Below the pieces are notes generated by a model. The model searched no databases. It was not told the DNA's origin and was given only the letters and a program-made list of their open reading frames with translations. Shown here in pieces: positions 46,316 to 56,400 of a stretch of 64,000 bases of DNA. Where the stretch lies: assembly GCA_964652775.1 (NCBI GenBank), contig CAZZAM010000012.1, positions 27,091 through 91,090 of the forward strand, read 5' to 3'. Position numbers and translations under genes: made by a program. The DNA comes from UBA11346 sp038060575. Lineage in GTDB: Bacteria > Planctomycetota > UBA11346. The first letter of the stretch is position 1, and every line of letters begins with the position of its first letter.

Positions 46316-46395
46316 TGAGAAAATCGGCTGGGTGGACAAGTTTGGACAATCGTGGTCAGGCGTGGTCAATGATGGACACGCTTGGACTCCAGGTG
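46316..46395. repeat. Attachment-site flank repeat, copy 2
   Basis: It matches 40318-40395 closely (TGGACAAGTTTGGACAATCG, GGTCAATGATGGACACGCTT). A short piece (GGTCAATGATGGACAA) recurs at about 47284. A HicB-like antitoxin gene ends immediately to the right. Confidence 0.65.
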
Positions 46396-46398
46396 GCG

Positions 46399-46728
46399 CT
46401 ACTTCGAGTGCAACGAACGTGTCTTGCGAGGTGCCGGTTGCCGCCCTCTGACAGACCGATCTCCACGCCGAGCGGGAGACGCCACAAAACGGCGACGCCC
46501 GCAGACGATCTCCGTCAGATAGTGGTTCAAGCTGACGCCCTGCTCGGCGGCTTCACGAACCAAGATGGCATGCTCGCGCCGACTGAGGCGCAGGAGGATG
46601 CGACCGTTCGGTTGTCCGGCTGGCGGACGCGGTTCGCCACGATCACCGATCGGGCTTTCAGTGACAGCGGCATCGCCTCGCTCTAGTGCGGCGATGTCGG
46701 ACATGATCTGTTTAGCTAGGCGTCCCAT
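46399..46728 (-). CDS. HicB-like/ribbon-helix-helix antitoxin
   Basis: The 109-residue protein has a C-terminal-half motif GRILLRLSRREHAILVREAA followed by EQGVSLNHYLTEIV, the ribbon-helix-helix 'SLNxY' signature of HicB-family antitoxins. The ATG at 46728 is 13 bp after the stop of the RelE-like toxin. An open frame upstream overlaps the toxin and is not used. The C terminus is very basic. Confidence 0.72.
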   Translation of the reverse strand: MGRLAKQIMSDIAALERGDAAVTESPIGDRGEPRPPAGQPNGRILLRLSRREHAILVREAAEQGVSLNHYLTEIVCGRRRFVASPARRGDRSVRGRQPAPRKTRSLHSK

Positions 46729-46741
46729 AATGTGTCTCCAA

Positions 46742-47101
46742 TCAGAGTGGTAGGTTGAGGTGCTTGCACAGGCTTCTACGGAGCAGTCCGAGCGCCTTCT
46801 TGTCGTCATCATCCAGATCAGCCTGCTCATTCTTGGCGTAGAGCGCCAGAAGCAGTACCGTCGCCGGAGCAACGATTTGGAAGTAGATGACACGACCGCC
46901 ACCGCGTGTGCCTCGTCCGGGGAGCGGCATGCGGACCTTCCGCAACCCGTTGGTCCCCTTGATGACGTCGCCCAGCGTCGGATCAGCAGCCAGCAAACTC
47001 TTCAACTCGTCCACCGCCTCCCAAGCGTCCAACTCGGTCGCTTGCTTGGCAAAGGTTGGCGACTTGAAGAACTGACGACCAGCGACCCGCTCACCGTGCA
47101 T
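46742..47101 (-). CDS. RelE-family toxin
   Basis: The product has the RelE-like blocks FFKSPTFAKQATELDAWEAV, LKSLLAADPTLGDVIKGTNG, LRKVRMPLPGRGTRGGGRVI and YFQIVAPATVLLLALYAKNE, followed by DLDDDDKKALGLLRRSL. This is the same family as the toxin at 42469-42816. ATG 47101 fits the family start best (119 residues); an ATG at 47146 adds fifteen. A perfect palindrome ATGATATCAT (47109-47118) just upstream may be an operator. Confidence 0.82.
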   Translation of the reverse strand: MHGERVAGRQFFKSPTFAKQATELDAWEAVDELKSLLAADPTLGDVIKGTNGLRKVRMPLPGRGTRGGGRVIYFQIVAPATVLLLALYAKNEQADLDDDDKKALGLLRRSLCKHLNLPL

Positions 47102-47253
47102 GGCTTTGATGATATCATAGGCGCTATTACTGCAATGAGTGTTCACCGCCCATCCGCACCTGCGGTATCCGGCAAATCCATGTCGTATCTTCTGTGCTTG
47201 GGAAGCGCCGAATACAGCGCTCGCCGCCCAGCTTGTCTCTCACACAACAGACT

Positions 47254-47306
47254 CAGCGTGCCGCGCCCCATGGGATTAAATACGCCCCACGGGTCAATGA
47301 TGGACA
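47254..47306. repeat. Remnant of the transposase 5' border and attachment flank
   Basis: CAGCGTGCCGCGCCCCATG (47254-47272) is identical to the sequence leading into the transposase fragment at 41404. It is followed by GGTCAATGATGGACAA from the flank repeat. No transposase coding sequence follows, so this is a junction scar from an earlier insertion. Confidence 0.6.
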
Positions 47307-47333
47307 ATGATCCTGAATGCTGTCGACGTGCGG

Positions 47334-47648
47334 TCAGGCTACCACCGCAGACGTCAACACCACATCGCTGTGCTTTGGTACCTTGACGCGGATCTCCAAT
47401 CGGCAGCCCAACGCAGACACGTAGCGGCGCAGGGTGCTCAGGCGCAGATCGCCTTGTTTCTCCATCTGCGAAATGGACGCCTGCTTCACCGAGAGCACAT
47501 CGGCCACATCGGTTTGCGTCATACCAAGTTCTTCGCGAAGGCGGGCCAGACGGTTGGTGTCGATGATCTGCTGGGCCAGTTCCGCGACCTGGGCGCGACG
47601 AGCGGCGGACAGGCGGGACATCTGGCGGGCAAGGAATGGGGACTTCAT
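47334..47648 (-). CDS. XRE-family antitoxin
   Basis: The 104-residue protein has the helix-turn-helix LARLREELGMTQTDVADVL with SVKQASISQMEKQGDLRLST, then LRRYVSALGCRLEIRVKV. This is the standard form of antitoxins paired with Gp49-like HigB toxins. The start is 52 bp after the toxin stop. It is a relative of the pair at 20021-20739. Confidence 0.88.
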   Translation of the reverse strand: MKSPFLARQMSRLSAARRAQVAELAQQIIDTNRLARLREELGMTQTDVADVLSVKQASISQMEKQGDLRLSTLRRYVSALGCRLEIRVKVPKHSDVVLTSAVVA

Positions 47649-47700
47649 GAGATGAGACCTCTCGTCAAAAGGGACATCTGTCGATGTCCGTGAATATCCG

Positions 47701-48093
47701 TCATCGTCGCTCGGGTCGCTCCGATGCCGCTTTCGCTGCGAGGCGGCGCTGACGGATCTTGGCTTCCCAGGCGGTAAAGAGCTTCTCGGCAATGGGGATG
47801 TTGACCGTGTACCACCGCTTGTCCCCGCGTTTGTTGCCAGCGACCAATAGAACGGCGGAACGTTCGGAGTCGAAGGCAAAGAGCACGCGGTAGGGGTCGC
47901 CACCGACCTGCACCCGCAATTCTTTCAAGTTCGATAACTCGGTTCCCTTGAGCGTATCGCAGTACGGACGACCGAGACGTGGTCCTTCGGTCGCCAAGGC
48001 TTCGAGATGGGCGAGAACCGCCACGCGGACGTCCTCTGCTTGAGCATCGAACCACGTCTCGAAGGACGTGGTCGTTTCGATGTTCCATGTCAC
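47701..48093 (-). CDS. RelE/HigB-type toxin (phage-derived Gp49-like)
   Basis: The 130-residue protein matches Gp49-like HigB toxins: TTTSFETWFDAQAEDVRVAV, GPRLGRPYCDTLKGTELSNL, KELRVQVGGDPYRVLFAFDS, and AVLLVAGNKRGDKRWYTVNI ending in AEKLFTAWEAKI. The C-terminal tail is basic (RQRRLAAKAASERPERR). It is driven by a well-formed promoter immediately upstream. Confidence 0.9.
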   Translation of the reverse strand: MTWNIETTTSFETWFDAQAEDVRVAVLAHLEALATEGPRLGRPYCDTLKGTELSNLKELRVQVGGDPYRVLFAFDSERSAVLLVAGNKRGDKRWYTVNIPIAEKLFTAWEAKIRQRRLAAKAASERPERR

Positions 48094-48141
48094 CCATCAC
48101 CACCTTCCCGCTGAGGCTTGTTGGCATGGTTTGTCCCCGGC

Positions 48142-48170
48142 AATATAGGCTACGACTTATCATAAGTCAA
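48142..48170 (-). promoter_or_regulatory. Promoter with operator dyad for the toxin-antitoxin pair
   Basis: On the minus strand TTGACT (48170-48165) and TATATT (48147-48142) are separated by exactly 17 bp. A perfect dyad GACTTAT-G-ATAAGTC (48168-48154) covers the end of the -35 and the spacer, the ideal position for repression by the XRE antitoxin. The toxin ATG is at 48093, leaving a leader of about 40 nt. Confidence 0.75.
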
Positions 48171-48278
48171 TACCTATACCACCATCTTCGGCGGACCGTT
48201 AACGGCCAATCTGATTACCATTCTGGGACGCGTAACCGACCTTCCCGTCCCTATGCCCCTCCGCAGCGTGCGCGCCCC

Positions 48279-49379
48279 ATGACACCAAATTCTTCACCGA
48301 TTCCCGATCACGTCCTCTCCTTGCCATTGCGGATGCGTGTCAGCCTGTGGATGGCGCTCGGCACGGCCATGGGACTCCCGATTGATGCGCTGGTCAAGAG
48401 CATCAATGCGGAACTCATCTCCGCGAAGCGCAAGCTGGGCGGAAAGCGATTGAACCTGACTGACGCTGAGCGACTGCAGCGAGCGCAATATGCCAGCGCA
48501 CTCATCGGACCATTCCGCGAGATGTTTCAGTGGATCGTCTCACCCGACAGTTTGATCAAATGGCTCAAGCGATACCAGGAGCGACAGGCCAATGGCGGCG
48601 CAACCCCCAAGCAAGAGAAGTCTAAGCGACCATGGATTGGCCAGGAGAAGGTTGATGCGATTCTGAAGTTCTACGACAGCGGATTGACTGGACTATCGCG
48701 CATCGTCGGCGAGATGGGGAAATGTGGGCTCAACGTCGTCGAGTCGACCGTACGTCGCGTACTCACTGCTCATGCTCGAGCGCCCACACCGCATAATCAT
48801 CGGAAAGGATCGAGCTGGGCACAGTTCTGGAATCGCCACGCACCACATACCGTTGGTGCGGACTTCATTCAGATTCCGATTGGCCTCTTCGGCAAGATCG
48901 TCAACGCCTTCGTGTTCGTTGCGATTGAGCATGACACCCGCAAGATTCATTTGCTGGGTATCACCACGCATCCGACTGATGACTGGATCGCGAATTGCCT
49001 TCGTTCGGTGACGATGGCTGGTGAGCCACTCGCCGGACGACGGCACTGGATCATCGACAACGATGGGAAGTACAGCGATCGCACCGCCGCAGTCCTCGGC
49101 AAGCGCCTGATCTGGACCTGCATTGAGGCACCAGATATGAATTCGTTTATTGAGCGCTGGAATAGATCAGCGCAGGACGAATGTTTGAATCATGTCGTCA
49201 TGCTGTCGGAGTCGATGCTGCGGCACTATGTCGAATCCTACATCAAACATTATAATTCCGAGAGACCACATCAGGGCATCGGCAATGTGCCGGTTGGACC
49301 GTGGACTGTTGGCACTGGCGAGATCGTCTGTGACGAATCGCTGGATGGACTTCTGAAATCATTCCGCCGCGCGGCGTGA
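48279..49379 (+). CDS. Integrase-core (DDE) transposase, complete copy
   Basis: The 366-residue protein starts MTPNSSPIPDHVLSLPLRMR. It has a helical region with GGKRLNLTDAERLQRAQYAS and WIVSPDSLIKWLKRYQER. The RVE-type DDE core has VGADFIQIPIGLFGKIVNAF (Asp), HWIIDNDGKYSDRTAAVLG (Asp) and APDMNSFIERWNRSAQDECL (Glu), then NSERPHQGIGNVPVGPW. The length is normal for such transposases. The frame is open upstream of 48279, but the ATG agrees with the fragment at 41404. No terminal inverted repeats were found. Confidence 0.87.
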   Translation: MTPNSSPIPDHVLSLPLRMRVSLWMALGTAMGLPIDALVKSINAELISAKRKLGGKRLNLTDAERLQRAQYASALIGPFREMFQWIVSPDSLIKWLKRYQERQANGGATPKQEKSKRPWIGQEKVDAILKFYDSGLTGLSRIVGEMGKCGLNVVESTVRRVLTAHARAPTPHNHRKGSSWAQFWNRHAPHTVGADFIQIPIGLFGKIVNAFVFVAIEHDTRKIHLLGITTHPTDDWIANCLRSVTMAGEPLAGRRHWIIDNDGKYSDRTAAVLGKRLIWTCIEAPDMNSFIERWNRSAQDECLNHVVMLSESMLRHYVESYIKHYNSERPHQGIGNVPVGPWTVGTGEIVCDESLDGLLKSFRRAA

Positions 49380-49548
49380 ACCACGCATCGATCGAGGCCC
49401 GACAACATCGACCAGTTGGTCAGATGCCGGGGCTTCGTGTCCATTCAGTGCAATTTGACCGCGAAAACAGCACTGATGGCCACGCGGCGGACATTTTCCG
49501 GTTCCTACAGATCTCGATTTTTCAAGCTGCGGCCCGGAGTTCACCCGA

Positions 49549-49579
49549 TTTGTCACGCGGCGAGTGATCGCACCACACG
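49549..49579. repeat. Short dispersed repeat, copy 2
   Basis: TTTGTCACGCGGCGAGTGAT continuing to CACACG is a diverged copy of the repeat at 40501. It marks the boundary of the 546-bp duplication. Confidence 0.6.
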
Positions 49580-49580
49580 C

Positions 49581-49925
49581 GGACGACGGCACTGGATCAT
49601 CGACAACGATGGCAAGTACAGCGACCGCACCGCCGCCGTCCTCGGCAAGCGCCTGATCTGGACCAGCATTGAGGCACCGGATATGAATTCGTTCATCGAA
49701 CGCTGGAATTTATCTGCTCAATCAGAGTGCTTGGATCATGTCGTCATGCTGTCGGAGACGATGCTGCGGCACTATGTCGAATCCTACATTCAACATTATA
49801 ATTCCGATCGCCCACATCAGGGAATCGGTAACGTACCGATTGGGCCTTGGGCTGTTGGAGCCGGCGAGATCGTCTGCGACGAGTCGCTCGATGGTCTGCT
49901 GAAGTCATTTCGCCGCGCGGCGTGA
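49581..49925 (+). pseudogene. Duplicated C-terminal fragment of the transposase
   Basis: The fragment repeats the last approximately 115 residues of the transposase (HWIIDNDGKYSDRTAAVLG to LLKSFRRAA) with about one residue change in ten. The second Asp and the Glu of the DDE triad are present, but the first is missing, so it is not an active enzyme. An upstream open frame from 49416 comes from the intervening non-coding repeat. Confidence 0.85.
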
Positions 49926-50105
49926 CACTCCGTTGAACGTAAGCACCGCACCATCGACCGATTGGTCAGATGCCGGAGCTTCGTGTCACACCAGCAGAAA
50001 ACGTCTATGAAATCCACTGCTTTTCGTGGCTGACGCCACGCGGCAGACATTCTTGGATTCCTACGTCTCTCGATTTTTCAAGCTGCGGGTCGGCATTTAC
50101 CCGAA

Positions 50106-50136
50106 TTCGTCATGCGGCAAGTCGTCGGACCACACG
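50106..50136. repeat. Short dispersed repeat, copy 3
   Basis: TTCGTCATGCGGCAAGTCGT continuing to GGACCACACG closely matches copy 1. It ends the second unit of the tandem duplication. Confidence 0.65.
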
Positions 50137-50180
50137 GGGGTCGTAGCCGAAGGGTCAGGGAGCAGGGGAACCTACCCAAT

Positions 50181-50211
50181 TTCGTCATGCGGCGAGTCGT
50201 CGGGCCACACG
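50181..50211. repeat. Short dispersed repeat, copy 4
   Basis: TTCGTCATGCGGCGAGTCGT continuing to GGGCCACACG is 75 bp from copy 3 and is preceded by CCTACCCAA, like copy 1 (CCTATCCAA). The gene for the small membrane protein ends 7 bp to the right. Confidence 0.65.
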
Positions 50212-50217
50212 CCTAAA

Positions 50218-50469
50218 TTATTCGCGCACCGACAAAAATGACCTCTCGTTAAACCATCCGAACGAAATGCAAACTCTAATCCCAGCCCCTTCAATGGCAC
50301 AGATTGGGAAAAACAATGCCGTCAGCCACTCCTCAGTCGCTGACCACTCAACTGACTGAACACTATCATGGCGCACATTGAAGAGCACCGGATAAATCGT
50401 GCTCGATGCGCGCATGACTATGTATAAAAGAAAGTAGACACATACACACCAAATGAGTACCCGCTTCAT
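50218..50469 (-). CDS. Small membrane protein, possible RHS-associated immunity protein
   Basis: The 83-residue protein has an N-terminal hydrophobic helix (VLIWCVCVYFLLYIVM) and a second hydrophobic stretch around ALFFPICAIEGAGI. Its ATG overlaps the stop of the RHS gene by 4 bp, so translation is coupled. Small genes in this position behind polymorphic RHS toxins often encode immunity proteins; that role is inferred from position only. I recognise no family. The base composition is lower in GC than the RHS core. Confidence 0.55.
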   Translation of the reverse strand: MKRVLIWCVCVYFLLYIVMRASSTIYPVLFNVRHDSVQSVEWSATEEWLTALFFPICAIEGAGIRVCISFGWFNERSFLSVRE

Positions 50470-53400
50470 TTTGCAGTGATTCCCTTATAATCAGTGGGCG
50501 GTATATTATCCTCGCAGCGATAGCGAATAACTCCTTGTGGTTGAGTTATTATAGACGCTGGAATTCGCCCGGCCTTGAAATCCCAACCCCACCTAAAGGC
50601 GCTCGTTAGCGCGACTTCCCCTCCAGCCTTTTTCTCACATATAAGCTGAGTAAAGAAGCTTTGCCATCCTTCCTTCAATACATAATCACCATCAACAAGA
50701 GGTAAGCTGGGATCGTCAGTCATGGAAGCGAATCCATGACCAATATTGTGATTCACACTCTCGCCACTAGTCGTCCCATATACGCCAGCCTCAGACTTTG
50801 AGTCATCACGGTATTTTTGCTTACCCTTAGGGAGAACCTTCTTCTTCCCCCGTGCGGTTTCCCAGAAACCGTACGACGCAGCGTACTGTCGCCAATAGAT
50901 CCTCTTGCAACAGCATAAATCCTCTTTTGTTGCAGTGTAGGAGGCCTGAAATTTCAATCCATACGTGCCAATGTAGCTCGGATCAGGATCACTGCTATCA
51001 TATCCACCAAACCTTACAGACAAAGATCTTAGTCCCGTTTCTCGCCCTTTCTCGTCTGTTTCAATTTGAGGAAGCGGTGGCCTAGGGGGATTCGGCGCAA
51101 TGGGTGGAATGGGCGGCAGTGGCCAAGCTGGTCCCTCAACCGACTCCAACCCGGTTGGATCTAATTGGTAGGGCACGAAATAACCTTCATAGAAACTGAG
51201 TCCGTCAACGTACCCTTCCGGATCCCTCCCCACGAACCGCCCCAACGTCGTGCTATATGGTCTCGCCCGCGCATGCAGGAGTCCGGTTTCCCGATCCTCA
51301 ATGTAGCCAGTAAACCCGCGATCAAAACCAACTGAACTCTTGCTCAGTGCCGATCCGGCCCCGTTGGTAATCGCCTGCTTCCCATACGCCGTGTACCTAT
51401 ACCGCTCAACAACTGCCCCACTGGCATCCGTCAACGCCGACGGTGAATACAGATGATTTGCATGCGTATAACTCCATGTCGCGCCGCCGCCATTCGCCGC
51501 CGTCGTGAACGCCAGCGTCTCGTCGACGTAGTCTCCGTAATAATATTCTCGCGCCACGGTCAGCGGCTCCGGCGTCAAACTCGTCCAATCATTCGCCCGC
51601 TGGATCAGCGCCGCGAGTTTGTCGATCGTCGCCTGCGTGATCGTCTGACCACTGGATCCGATCTCGACGAAGCAGATCTTGGCGTGGTACGCGTTGCCAC
51701 TGGGAACGATGGTCAGGATGCCGTTGGTCACGGTTGCGAGGACCAAGTACCCATCGAAATTGCCCTGGCTGTAACTCGCCGTGGCTGACGGCGTCGCGTC
51801 GGTCACCGACACGTTGCCAATCGTCAAGTCATTGGTCTGCAGGGTCGAGAGCGCGTCACCGCAGACCACCGCGACCGGATACGTGCCGTTCGCCAACGCG
51901 ATCGACCAGGAGTTGGAACCGCCCGCGTCCGGCTGCATCTGGTTGAAGGTGTCAAACTCGACCAGGGGCACCGCGCCGTTGCGGGCCACCGTGTTTGCGG
52001 TCGCGTCGGCCGACCAGCCGTAGGTGTAATTGTTGGTACGCAGGGCGTACTCTTTGCCGGTGTCCTTCAGGAAGCCCGCTGGCAGCAGGGTTGTGATCGG
52101 CTGGAAATTAAACCGCGTGGCCAGGATGCCGCCTGAGGCCGGTGGCAGGATGAGGCTACTGACGCTGCCGTCTGATTGTACGCCGGTCAGTTGGCTCTGG
52201 TTCGATGGGATCGCGACGCTCTCTAACTCGACGATCGTTTGTGCGCCAGCGTTCAGGAACAAGGTCGTGCGGTTATTCACTGTTTTTTCGACTCGCCGTC
52301 CAAGCGCATCATAGCGATACGTTGCCCGTGCACCAAAGCCGGTGGTACTCGCGTCGGGGGTGACGTGGGCCACCGTGAGGCGGTTCTCGGGGTCCCAACT
52401 CAGGGCCGTCAGGTGCTCATCCGTGGTCAGGTTGCCCTTATAGTCGTAGGTCAGGTTATTCGTGCCGACTTGGGTTACTTCGTGGACCGTGGTGTGAACG
52501 CGCGCTTCGGGCACGCTATCACGGGTCGTCGAGGTCCAATCCCCGACGAGGCTGAGGCTCCAACTCTGCGTGCTGGGGCCAGTGCCCGTACGGTTCCACG
52601 CCGTCAGGCGAGAGGCGTCATCGTAACTGAACGCCTGCTGCGCCGCGAGGGCCGACTGATCCGTCTCGGTCAGCTTGCGGCTGTCGGCGTCATAGGTGTA
52701 GCCGAATCCGGTCAGGATCGGGCCGGACGGCAGGACCTGAGTCGCCATGGTGGCGGTCAGATGGCTGCTGGGGACGTAGGTACGGCTTTCCGTCAGGCCG
52801 TTGCCGAAGGCGGTGGCGGTTAGGCGGCCGCCATTGTCGTAGGTGCGCGTCGCCACCGAGCTACTGGCGGCGGTCACGCTCGCCAGTTGGTTGCGATCCG
52901 TGTACGTTCGCACGACGGCGGTGCCGGTCGGATAGGTGACCTGGGTCAGGCGGTTGTCGTTGTCGTACTGATAGCCAACCGTTCGCGTGATCGAGCTCAG
53001 CGTCGTGCCGGTCAAGAGGCCTGTGGGGAACGTGAGTGTTTCTGAGGTCAACCGGCCAGCGGCGTCGTAGAACAGCTTCACCCAGTTGTTGTAGCGGATC
53101 GACGTCGCCTGCTTCAGACGACCAGCCAGGTCATAGGTGAACAGGTCGTTGAGGCTGTCGGTATAGCTGCGCGTCGTCAGCCGGTTGGCGGCGTCATGCG
53201 CATAGGTCGTTGCCTGCGGTGTGCCCGTGAAGCTCGGCGTGCTGCTGAAGGTGCCCGAGAGGGTACCCACCTGGCGCGTGACGAGGCGACGGCCACCGTC
53301 GTAGGTGTAGGTCCGCAACGTCCGGCCGGTCTGGCCGGTGGGGAAGGCCTCGGCGGTCAGCAGATTCCGCACATCGTAAGCGTACTGGGTCGCACCAGCC

Positions 53401-56400
53401 ACATAGGCGAGACCACCACGCGCTTCGTTCTCGGCGTCCGAGATTTCGAGCAGGTTACTCACGGCGTCGTAGGCAAAGCGGGTCGTGCCGTTCACGCGGT
53501 CGAGGAGCACCGTGCGGCGATTCCGCAAATCATAGGTCGACGTCTCGGTCTTGCCGAGGCCATCGGTTTCCGTGAGCCGGTTGTTGTCGGCATCATAGGT
53601 CCACGACGTGCCCTCGGCGACGTCGGTGCGCGTGCTTGATCGCGACGTTACGCGATTGCGGCCATCGTATGACGCGTTCCACCCGATGGCATTGGGGTCG
53701 AGTTGGCTGAGTTGATTGCCCGCTGCATCGAATGTCGCGGTGCTGACGAAACCCAGGGCATCGACGCCCTGGCGCACGCGACCTGCACCATCGGTGCGAC
53801 TGCGAGTGACGTGGCTCAGGGCGTCGGTCTGGATTGTTTCGACAAGACCCGCGCCGACGCCGCTAGCGAGTACCGTGTCGTACGCCATCGTGGTCGCGTG
53901 CAGGAGTGGATCGACGGAGCGGACTGTACGACCAACGCCGTCGGTGACGGTATAGGTTATGTTGCCAGCGGGATTGGTGACTTTGACGGCGCTGAAATCA
54001 CTGCCCGAGGCAATGCCGAGGCCAGAGAGGAACGCCAGGAGCGGCGAGCCCGTGGCGTCGAGGCCCACACCGTCGTTCAGACTGTCATCATAGACGATGG
54101 AGGTCGTTTCACTGGCGGCATTGGTCACGGTAGCCGTGCGGTTGCGCGCATCGAACGTGGTGACCGTCGTCAACGCGTTGCCGTCGGTGACGGTGAGGCG
54201 ATTGCCAACGTAATCATACGTGAAGTTCGTCGTGAATCCGGCGGGATCGGTGATCGTGATCAGGCGATCACAGCACACGCCATAGACGTAGTTCGTCACG
54301 CGACTGAGCGCGTCTGTCGTGGTCGCTGGCTTTTTCGTCAGTGTGTACGTCGTGGTGGACACGACGGTGGCTTCACCGGTGCCAGAGGCTTCCGTGATCT
54401 GCTTGGGCAGGTTGCGGTTGGTATAGGTCATGGCCGTAACCACACTGCGTGGGCTGGTGACGGACGTGCGATTGCTCTGCGCGTCATAGACCATCGTCGT
54501 CGTCGCGGCGAGGCCGCCGGCGTCCTCGACCTGCGTCAGCATGCGATCCAGATTATCGTAGGTGAACGCGGTCTGGATATTGCGACCGTCTTTCCGGGTC
54601 AGGGTGCGGCCGATGGCATCGGTGGTGGTCTCTTCGATCACGTAGGCCGGATTCGCGGTCAGGATCCGCGTGAACGCCATGACCGCCTCATCGCGGGCGC
54701 TGGTCAGGTAGGCCGTGCCGGCGCTGCCGGTGCCAGCGAAGCCACCACCCGGCGCTGTGTCGGGGCTCGCCAATGTGCCGAGCGTGCCAGGGATCAGTTC
54801 GTGAACCTGGCGCACCAAACGATCGTTCACGTCATAGACGAAGAAACTCCGGCGGCCGTAGGCATCGGACGTGCTGAGGCGTCGGCCAAGGACATCGAAC
54901 TCAACGGTGCTCGTCAGGGTCGTGCTGCCGTTGGCTTGGCTTTGGGTGGCGATGATGCGATTCTCATAATCGAAAGCGTACGTCGTCAGTTCACCAGCGC
55001 GCAGGCAGGTCAACTCCTTCGTGGTGCCGTGAAGGAACGTACAGGTTTCCGTGACAGCGACGGCCGTGCTGGCGGCCTGGACGGTGGTCGTGCGGCGACC
55101 AAAGGTATCGTAGCTATAGGTTGTTTGGTTGGTATTTCGGTCCGTTTGCGCGACCACAAGGTTCGCGTTCGAACCGGTTCCATAGGTAAACGTCTCGGTC
55201 GAGGTATCGGCGTAGGTCAACGTGACGATGCGGTTGCGACTATCGTAGCTGTAGGTCGTTTGGCGGCCGTTCGGGTCACTGCTGCTGCTCAAGCGACCGA
55301 CGCTATCATAGGCAAACACCGTGTCTGCGCGCGTGCCGCTGGTCACATCGGCGGGCTCAATGATGTGGGTGAGATGACCGGCGGAATCGTAGGTGTAATC
55401 GGTGACGTTCCCGTTGAAGTCCGTGGCAGTCAGCGGCTGGCCACGGCTATTGTAGGTCCAGGAACGCGTGCGCTCACCGGTGATGCCGGTGGCGTCCTTC
55501 TCGGTGAGGTGATTGCCGTTGCTGTCGTAGGTATTCGTGGTGATGCGGCCCAGGCGATCGGTGAACGTCAGGCGCTCATTCAAACTGTTCCACGTCGCGG
55601 CGACGCTCGTGCCGTCGGGATAGGTCTTGCTCGTTTGGTGATATCCCACCGCGTTGTTGACCTCCGTGGTCTGCCGGTTGAACGCGTCGAGCGCACCAAC
55701 ATGCAGATTCTTGTAGCCCGTGTACTGCTGCTGCACCTTGAGCTTCCACTGCAGGCCCGTGAGATTCGGCAGCAACGCTGACTCATCGTGGACATAGTTG
55801 GTCGCCAACGAGACGTTCGTGCGCAACTGTCCGGTGGCGCGGGTCGTCCACATCAACGTGTTGCCACCCAGATAGAACAGGTCCTGGCCAGCCGTTGCCA
55901 GATCCCAGTGCATGTAGGTGGTTTCCCCATTGGGCGTGGTGACCTTATGGACTTGGCCGGGCGTTTGGCTGATGACCGTGGTATCGGGCAGGGTGTAGGT
56001 CAACGAACTGTAATATGCCGTCTTGCGGCGGTGCGTATCCGTTGCGCCTGAGTCATCATAGACGACGTAGTCCTTCTGCGACACGCTGTCGTTACCGTAG
56101 GTGAAGGTAGAAACCGTGCTGTCCGGATAGGTGACCGTACTGAGATAGTGCGCAGCGGTATAGGTGTACGAAATCGTCGTGCCGTTGGGCAACGTGACGC
56201 TTTGCACCTTCCAATGAATCCAGACGGGGACGGGGACGTAGGTAAACGAGAGCTGCTGACCATAGGGGTCCGTCACGGTGCTGATCTGCTCAAGTTTACC
56301 GCGATCATAGCCGGACTGCGAACCAACCGCATACACATACGCAATCGTGGTGGCGTTGTTGTTGCGATCCTTGCGAGCGGTGAGGCGACCCTTGAGGGTA

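Larger units (their letters stand above)
49035..50136. repeat. 546-bp tandem duplication of the transposase 3' part and its downstream flank
   Basis: The segment beginning GGACGACGGCACTGGATCAT at 49035 starts again at 49581 and both continue in parallel through the transposase C terminus. They then share GGTCAGATGCCGG(G/A)GCTTCGTGT and the TCGATTTTTCAAGCTGCGG segment, each ending in a CACGCGGC/CACACG repeat. The units differ at scattered positions, so the duplication is not recent. The junction lies right at the end of the short repeat (CACACG|CGGACGACGG). Confidence 0.8.
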
